NCBI GenBank assembly: GCA_051745835.1
Contig: JBNJEL010000091.1
Coordinates: forward strand, 1-7,310
Direction of reading: 5' to 3'
DNA length: 7,310 nucleotides
Source of the DNA: JBNJEL01 sp051745835
GTDB lineage: Bacteria; Bacillota; Halanaerobiia; Halobacteroidales; Acetohalobiaceae
Shown: piece after piece, positions 1 through 6,100 of the stretch
Numbering within the stretch: position 1 is the first letter of the stretch
Layout: the number at the start of each line of letters is the position of its first letter
Made by a program: the position numbers and the translations under genes
Notes under the pieces: generated by a model
What the model was told of the DNA's origin: nothing
The model's input: the letters and a program-made list of their open reading frames with translations, nothing else
Databases searched by the model: none

Positions 1-483
1 CCGCTTCTCTTTTATTTCCTTTTGTAGAAGTTTATTCTGTTCTTTAACATACTCTTGTAACTGTTGATCTACCTTCTGTTGTCGTTGTTTCATCTTCTCT
101 TGAGTTGATTTAGCTAACTGTTGATGATAAGCTTGCAATTTCTCTGTAGCTTCTCCTTCTATCTGCTTAATATACTCTTCTAACTGCCCATCTAACTTCT
201 CTTTTCGCTGGTTTAATTTCTCTTCCTTCTCCTTTTTTAACTTATCAAGTTGAGCTTGATACTCTTTACGTTCCTCTTTAGTTAAATCTAACATCTGCAG
301 TTTGAGCCTTAAATTCAATAATTGCTGTTGATACTCTTCATTTAGCTGTTGTTGATAATCCTCTATTTTAGCCTGTTGTTCCTTCCGCCGCTTTCCAATC
401 TTTTGATCTAACTCTTTTTGAACTTCATTACGCTTTTCTTTCATCTGCTCTTCTAACTCCGCTTTAAGCTCTTGTTCATATGC
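1..483 (-). repeat. Degenerate repeats in the coiled coil of the OmpH-like lipoprotein
   Basis: A motif of the form [AED]-Y-x-[QK]-x-[LI] recurs in residues 131-279: AYEQEL, DYQQQL, EYQQQL, EYQAQL, EYIKQI, AYHQQL and a looser EYVKEQ, with Tyr at 132, 173, 181, 205, 234, 249 and 275. The clearest pair is residues 219-237 and 260-278, 41 residues apart, with 10 of 19 residues identical. The matching DNA (163-219 and 40-96) agrees at 41 of 57 bases by hand count, which suggests duplication and not only coiled-coil composition. The upstream ompH product carries similar YNQRL and YNQEL motifs in its helical arm. Confidence 0.55.
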
Positions 484-873
484 TGCTAACTCTTCTTTCT
501 TCTGCTTCACATGTTCATCGATCTTCTTTTGATACTTCTTTTTTATATCTGTTAATCGTTTTTTTATCTGTTGGTTAATACTATCTACATGCTCACCACG
601 ATTTTTAGAGGTACGATCTAAAAGTGCCTGCTGCTCTTTTAAATTAGATTGAATCGAACCAAGTTGTTTATTAAGCTCCTGTAAATCTTTCACTTGAGGA
701 TGAGCTGATCTTACTTTAGCTAAATCAATCACTCCCACCTCAAGCTGCTTTATAGACTGCTTTTTTGTATCCTCTTCTGGCTTATTACCTAAATTGTTAC
801 AACCTGCTACTAAAATTACTAATAGAATAATTGAAATTACAGAACCTAGCTTCCACCATAACTTCCGGCGCAT
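1..873 (-). CDS. OmpH/Skp-like lipoprotein with long coiled coil (3' end outside window)
   Basis: The frame has no stop from the ATG at 873-871 to the window edge, giving 291 residues; the C-terminus is missing. Residues 1-25 are a lipoprotein signal: a basic start (MRRKLWWK), a hydrophobic stretch, then lipobox LVAGC with Cys25 as the predicted lipidated residue, followed by Asn-Asn. Residues 45-60 (VGVIDLAKVRSAHPQV) match the first strand and His-Pro turn that open OmpH/Skp proteins and resemble the upstream ompH product (IAYVNVEEILAEHP). From about residue 65 on, the chain is almost entirely Gln, Glu, Lys and Leu, with hardly any Pro or Gly, as in a long alpha-helical coiled coil. Skp is usually about 160 residues, so this is greatly extended. 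It lies 19 bases after ompH and is probably co-transcribed. Inferred role: membrane-anchored periplasmic chaperone or spacer. Lipidation and OmpH kinship are well supported; function is not. It could instead be a generic coiled-coil envelope lipoprotein. Confidence 0.85.
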   Translation of the reverse strand, partial: MRRKLWWKLGSVISIILLVILVAGCNNLGNKPEEDTKKQSIKQLEVGVIDLAKVRSAHPQVKDLQELNKQLGSIQSNLKEQQALLDRTSKNRGEHVDSINQQIKKRLTDIKKKYQKKIDEHVKQKKEELAAYEQELKAELEEQMKEKRNEVQKELDQKIGKRRKEQQAKIEDYQQQLNEEYQQQLLNLRLKLQMLDLTKEERKEYQAQLDKLKKEKEEKLNQRKEKLDGQLEEYIKQIEGEATEKLQAYHQQLAKSTQEKMKQRQQKVDQQLQEYVKEQNKLLQKEIKEKR

Positions 874-884
874 TTAATTCTTCA

Positions 885-890
885 CTCCTC
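885..890 (-). promoter_or_regulatory. Ribosome binding site of the OmpH-like lipoprotein gene
   Basis: GAGGAG on the minus strand lies 11 bases before the ATG at 873. It sits just past the ompH stop codon (TAA at 895-893), so the two genes are closely coupled. The spacing is slightly long, but no nearer start exists and the product begins with a proper lipoprotein signal. Confidence 0.7.
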
Positions 891-892
891 AC

Positions 893-1390
893 TTAATCAG
901 TTGCTGTTTCTGCTTGCTGCAACTTAGCTATAATTTCATCGGTGAGATTATAACCGCCATAAACGACTGAATCTTCCTTCAATACTACTTTAAACCCTTT
1001 CTCTTTAGCTACCTGATTAACTTTTGACATAATATCATCTACTAACGGTTTAGTTAACTCTTGATTATACTGATTAATCTCTTTTTGTAAGCGCTGATTA
1101 TAACTTTGGATTAACTTTTGTCTCTCTTCTCCGCTACTCTCTTGCACCTTAGACTTTAATTCAGATTGCAACTCTTTCTTTTTCTGCTTAGCTTTCTCTT
1201 CAAATTCCTGATTAACCTCATCACGTCGTGGATGTTCTGCTAAGATTTCCTCCACATTAACATAAGCTATTGTTTCATCAGCCTTAGAATCTGCTTCTGC
1301 TTGCGGTGCTAGAAAAAGTGCTCCTCCTATTCCTAAACTAATAACAACTGCTACTGCTAAAATTTTTGTTAACTGTCTGCCCTGTAACAT
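893..1390 (-). CDS. ompH: OmpH/Skp-family periplasmic chaperone
   Basis: A 165-residue protein of usual Skp/OmpH length. Residues 1-33 form a signal peptide: basic start, hydrophobic core LAVAVVISLGIGGALFL, and a probable cut after AEA (31-33). The mature chain starts with the family's first strand and His-Pro turn (IAYVNVEEILAEHP, 41-54). A charged helical arm follows (about 57-130), then the closing strand and helix segment (GFKVVLKEDSVVYGGYNLTDEII, in residues 132-154). Skp proteins form trimers whose helical arms hold unfolded outer-membrane proteins on their way to BamA; this role is taken from the family. The gene lies directly between the Omp85 gene and a second, lipidated OmpH-like gene, the classic bamA-skp order. 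The ATG start is preceded by AAAGGGG at a good distance. There is no Cys, so this copy is predicted soluble in the periplasm. Family assignment is very firm. Confidence 0.93.
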   Translation of the reverse strand: MLQGRQLTKILAVAVVISLGIGGALFLAPQAEADSKADETIAYVNVEEILAEHPRRDEVNQEFEEKAKQKKKELQSELKSKVQESSGEERQKLIQSYNQRLQKEINQYNQELTKPLVDDIMSKVNQVAKEKGFKVVLKEDSVVYGGYNLTDEIIAKLQQAETATD

Positions 1391-1398
1391 TTAATTAA

Positions 1399-1405
1399 CC
1401 CCTTT
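1399..1405 (-). promoter_or_regulatory. Ribosome binding site of ompH
   Basis: AAAGGGG on the minus strand, 8 bases before the ATG at 1390, inside the 27-base gap after bamA. The rest of the gap is AT-only sequence with a short TTAAATTTAA palindrome and no GC-rich hairpin, so no terminator is seen here. Confidence 0.75.
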
Positions 1406-1417
1406 CTTAAATTTAAT

Positions 1418-3094
1418 TTAGAATGATTGTCCTATGCTAAAGTGTAATTTAGAATCATCTTCCTGCCAGCCGTAATCAAATCGCAATTGACCAATTGGAG
1501 TCTGATAGCGCACCCCAACTCCAGCTGACTTATTCAAGTTATCAAAATTTAAATCATCTTCGTCTTGATCCCAAGTTTTACCAGCATCAGCAAAGACCAC
1601 TCCAGTAAAGTTATCAGCGAACGGAATACGATACTCAGCATTTAAGAGCATCATTTCATCTCCTTCAAACTGATCATCACTATAACCTCGTATCGTACGA
1701 GCTCCACCAAGAGTATACTCTTCGTGAGTTGGTAAGTCACTATCACTTAATCCTAACTCAAAGTGAAAAGCCCAAGTATTATCATCAGTCATAAAATCAG
1801 GAGTATAATCCCGTAAGTCCAATTTATACTTAGTAAAGTCATAATCGCCACCTAACTCTTGTCCAGCATACTCTACTGAAAAACGGTCTTTACGCCCATC
1901 CGAAGGATTGAAAACATCATTTCTCGTATCTCGTACAAAGGTAGTAGTTAAACTGCGTGTGTCACCATCATAGCGATTAGATCCATCCGCCAAATTCTCT
2001 ACATCTACATTTTCGTGAGTATAAGTTAGGTAACCCTTAATATCATATCCTAAAGGATGTCCTAAAGTAATACTACCCCCCTGTTCTTTTTCCTCGCGAT
2101 CATTAACCTCATCAGTTCGATCATATACATTAAAGCCTAATGAAGTATCACTCCCAAATAACCACGGTTCAAAGAAATCTATCTCATAAGTAGTCTCTTC
2201 TTCTCCGAACTTCCAATTAAAGCCCAATTCCTGAGCTCGACCGCGGAAGTTCTTCTCTTCTATCTCGAAGTTACCAAACCAGCCATCGGAATCACCATAA
2301 CCGGCACCAATTCCTACACTACCGGTCTTACGTTCTTTAACAGAAATAGTTAGAACTACCTCATTCTCTCCCGAAGGCACCTGCTGTAATTGCGGTTGAA
2401 TATCTTGAAAGAGTCCTAAATTATAGATTTTACGCAGATCTTCCCGCATCTGCTGAGCATTAAAGACCTCCCCTTCTTGTAAGGTTAGATTACGCTTAAT
2501 TACAAAATCCTTTGTCTTCTCATTACCTTCAACTTTAATCTCCGCTAATTGTCCTTCATTAATCTTTACTTGTAATCTTCCTTCATCACTTACAGAGATA
2601 TCTGCTACTTTAGCTAAAATATAACCTTGATCTTGATAGTAGGACTCAATCTCTCTTAGTCCCTGATTTAACTGAGATGTATTTAATAACTCTCCAGTCG
2701 TCAAATCAAGAACTTCTGCTAACTTATCGTCACTAAGTGAATTATTACCTTCAAATTCAACTTCACTAAGTTCAGGATTCTCTACTACTTCAAAAATTAA
2801 CTTTACTCCACCTCGAAAGTTCTCAAAAGAAGCACTCACATCAAAAAAGTAACCTAATTCATAAATAGACTGCAAATCCTGTTCTAACTTCTTATTAGAA
2901 ACTGACTCTCCTACTTCTATCTCTACTACTTCCAAAATTTCTTCTTCTGTTACCTTCTGATTACCAGCTACTTCTATTGCTGTAATCAGATTGTCACCCT
3001 CTTCTAATTCAGTCTCCGCTATAGCTAAACCACTACTCCCTAGTATAATAAAACAGCTTAAAACCACAGCTACTACTTGGCGATAATTCTGCAA
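1418..3094 (-). CDS. bamA: Omp85-family outer-membrane protein insertase (BamA/TamA type, three POTRA domains)
   Basis: 558 residues starting at TTG. Signal peptide 1-26 with a probable cut after AIA (24-26). Three POTRA domains follow: about 36-107 (starts LITAIEVAGNQKV), 108-182 (ELSEVEFEGNNSL) and 183-256 (LAEIKVEGNEKT). Each has the beta-alpha-alpha-beta pattern ending in a strand such as VKLIFEVVE or VVLTISVKE. The barrel runs from about 258 to 558. It has the Omp85 motif VRDTRNDVFNPSDG (387-400), the diagnostic loop-6 motif IRGY (468-471), and a C-terminal signal strand LHFSIGQSF ending in Phe. Omp85 proteins fold and insert beta-barrels into the outer membrane. Proteobacterial BamA has five POTRAs and TamA three; with tamB upstream and ompH downstream, POTRA count alone cannot decide between the two. 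Barrel loops are rich in Asp and Glu. Family membership is near certain; the symbol bamA follows the ompH linkage and could be tamA. Confidence 0.93.
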   Translation of the reverse strand: MQNYRQVVAVVLSCFIILGSSGLAIAETELEEGDNLITAIEVAGNQKVTEEEILEVVEIEVGESVSNKKLEQDLQSIYELGYFFDVSASFENFRGGVKLIFEVVENPELSEVEFEGNNSLSDDKLAEVLDLTTGELLNTSQLNQGLREIESYYQDQGYILAKVADISVSDEGRLQVKINEGQLAEIKVEGNEKTKDFVIKRNLTLQEGEVFNAQQMREDLRKIYNLGLFQDIQPQLQQVPSGENEVVLTISVKERKTGSVGIGAGYGDSDGWFGNFEIEEKNFRGRAQELGFNWKFGEEETTYEIDFFEPWLFGSDTSLGFNVYDRTDEVNDREEKEQGGSITLGHPLGYDIKGYLTYTHENVDVENLADGSNRYDGDTRSLTTTFVRDTRNDVFNPSDGRKDRFSVEYAGQELGGDYDFTKYKLDLRDYTPDFMTDDNTWAFHFELGLSDSDLPTHEEYTLGGARTIRGYSDDQFEGDEMMLLNAEYRIPFADNFTGVVFADAGKTWDQDEDDLNFDNLNKSAGVGVRYQTPIGQLRFDYGWQEDDSKLHFSIGQSF

Positions 3095-3100
3095 CTTATC

Positions 3101-3110
3101 TTCCTCCCTC
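3101..3110 (-). promoter_or_regulatory. Strong ribosome binding site that fixes the TTG start of bamA
   Basis: GAGGGAGGAA on the minus strand has its GGAGG core (3107-3103) 8 bases before TTG at 3094-3092. No ATG or GTG lies at a suitable distance, the next Met in the frame is at residue 216, and a complete signal peptide begins at this TTG. The site fills most of the 18-base gap after the tamB stop codon. Confidence 0.82.
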
Positions 3111-3112
3111 TG

Positions 3113-6100
3113 TTAAAATGAAAAGTTAGATTTCAATTTAAGCTGATACTCTTCATCATTATTAATTGTACCATCTAATATAACACTTCCTAAAAGATCC
3201 CAGATACGATACTCAAAGCCTAACGACTGAACATCTTCTTCAGCAAACTGTTGCTTATAATTCAAAGTTAATCTCTCCGAAACATTCTTGCCTAACTCTA
3301 TACGCCAATCACCTCTAAAACCAGTATAAATCTTAAATCTATCTAAATCCCACTTATCTTTTAAGGTTTCTTCTATGTTAGAAAAGAACTTCAAATCCAA
3401 GTTACTCTCAAAAACACGCAATAATTCTGTGCGTATCAACTGCTCATACTCTCCTTCTAACAGACCACTTAATCCGCCATCATTAGCTAATAACATAATA
3501 ATCTGTTCCTGACTTAAAGCAGGATTGGACTGTAAATTAATCTGCATCTGATCAGCTAAACCGCTTAACTGTAAAGTAACTTCCACCTCTTTAGCAAATA
3601 GGTCAGCTTCCTGCGTTAAAGTTTCAGTCTCACTAGTACTAGAAGATCCATCTTGCGTTGCAGTATCTTCCGATTCAGTTGATTGAGTTTCACTTACTGA
3701 TCGATTAATCTGACTCCTATTGACTGTTGTGTGAGCAGTTAGATTTAGATAAGGAATTAAACCTTCATATCTATCAAAGACAGCCGTAGCAGACTCTAAT
3801 TCAAAATTTGTATTATAGTAGCCAAAACTACCGCTAGAGGACTCTAATTGTCCTGCTAAAGCTAATCCCTGATCAGTACTTACTAAGTTAACCTGACCTG
3901 ACTCTACTAAGATATTTAAATTATCATTAACCACTCGCACATTAGAATGAGGTCTTAAATTTAAATCAAACTGCGGACTCCAATCTTGGTTCGTTTCAGA
4001 TGTAGTAGACATTGGTAAATCAAATGGAATCCCAATTTCAGTATCATAGACCTTAATCTCTCCGTTAACTAATGGTGACTTAGCTGCACCTGTAACCTTT
4101 ATCGCAAAATCATTCTTACCCTGCCACGAACCGTGATCTAAAGATATCTTTCTACCATCAACATCTAAATCAACTCTCCCTAACTGCCAATCATCAATCT
4201 CCATTCGACCAGCTGCTTTAAAACCACCTTGACCCTGCTGTCCGCTTAACTTCTCTAACTTTAACTCTTGATTTGTAAACTCTAATCTACCTTTGGCATT
4301 AGTAATATCCTCCTTTAGAACTGGTAATTTTAATCGTCCTGCACTCAAACTGCTTTGACCACTAAACTGCGGTGCCGTAATGCTACCGCCAATCGTTAAA
4401 TCAAAGTCTAGATTACCCCGAGCAGATTGAACCTCTTCCCACCAATCAGTAAGCAAGTTCAAATTACCTTGTTCTAAAGTAAGGTGTAACCTTTGTTGGT
4501 GGTGATTATCTAGCTCTAACGGCAACTCCCCAGTTAGAACGGCTAAATTATCTTGATTAATCTGTAATTGCAACGGTTCTACCACTTTAAATAATCCTTG
4601 CTTAGTCCAAACTATCTTACCGCTTAATGATTGGTAATCTAAAGAACCAATCCGACCATCCTTTAATTCCAAGTTAGATTGGATCCTTAACTGAGGGAAT
4701 TGACCATTTAACTGTACATCAGCCGTTAAATCGCCACCTAATTCTGTTTTATTCGGCAGTAATTTATTGAAAGGAGCCACTGTAAAATCATAAATCTGTA
4801 AACTTAAGTCGGCTCCGGATTGGAAATCATAAGTACCATTGATTGCTAAAAAACCAGATTGATCAATATCCTTAACCACTACTTCACCTGCTACTTGCGG
4901 TTGCGTAAATAAACCGTCCAACTCTAACTGACCATAAAAATCATGATGAATAGTATAATCGTGATTCTTTACTGGTAATAACTCTATCACTTCTTGTAAA
5001 TAACCATTAAACACATCAAGCTTGAAACTCTTAAATCTGCCAGCAGCTAAATCTAATCCTCCACTGACCTGATACTCAGTTTCATCTTTTTTAATCACAG
5101 TTTCCTGTAACTGCAGCAACTGTTGTTGATGATTATAAGTTATCTGTCCTTGACTGCTATTAAAATCATAATCCTCTATTGCAGGATTATTTATTACAAA
5201 TTCTCCACTGACAATTGGTTCTGTTATCTCTCCAGTAATAGAACCTGTAAAATCCAATCTACCATCTGCTTGCCCTTCAAGTAAATCTAATCTAGTTAAA
5301 TTAACCTTATCAGCCGCTACTGCTAAATCTAATTGCCCCTTCTGATTAACCTGTCCCTTAGCTGTAATCGCTAACTGCTCACCATTAATTTCTAATTTAT
5401 TAAGCTGTAGTTGGTCATCATACCAATCAAAAATTGCTTGACCAGAATCTAAAGTTAAACCTCTAAATTCTCCTTCTAGCAACTGTAATTCTCCGCTAGC
5501 TGTTAAATCATTAAGAGCACCGGTTAAGTTAATCTGACCAGCTATTTGTCCACTGATCTCTGCTAACTGTTGGTTACCCATTAATTTATATAAATCTTCA
5601 ATCCTTCCTGCCTCGGTCTCTAAATTAAGATCAACTTTCATTTGATCCTGTAACTTTATTTGACCATCAGCATAGTAACGACTAGCACCTTGACTAAAGG
5701 TTAATTCCTGTAAATCAATCTCTTGTTTTTGATAAGTAACTAATCCTTCTAACTCTTCAAACTGATAATCTAAGTACTCAATATCTGTTAACTTAACCCC
5801 ACCAGTAAAGATAGGATCAACTAAATTACCAGTTAAGTTACCCTCTAGTTCTAAAGTCCCTGTTAAATCTTGATAATTATGTAGCTGATCTAGTTGAGCT
5901 AATTTAATTCCTTCTCCTTTAATGCTCAAATCTAAATCACGCTGCTCATCAACAATTCCTTGCACCTGCCAACTTCCTTCAGCTGTTTCCATCATTAGGT
6001 CACTTACCAATAACTGTTGATTAGCATACCACAAATTACTACTTAATTCATCAAACTTACAACCGTATAGCTGACCATTACTAATTTGAGCATCACCAAA

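Noticed and set aside
1391..1417. Possible terminator or promoter in the 27-base gap between bamA and ompH
   Set aside because: It holds only a short AT palindrome with no GC stem or T-run hairpin, and no recognisable -35/-10 pair; it is explained by the ompH ribosome site.
3045..3061. Cys14 in the BamA signal region (VVLSCF) as a possible lipobox
   Set aside because: Leu at the -2 position is not a good lipobox fit, the Cys falls too early, the hydrophobic core continues past it, and a clean AIA signal-peptidase site follows at residues 24-26.
3633..3642. Perfect palindrome CTAGTACTAG
   Set aside because: It lies within the Ser/Thr-rich linker codons of tamB, is only ten bases long, and has no partner copy or regulatory context.
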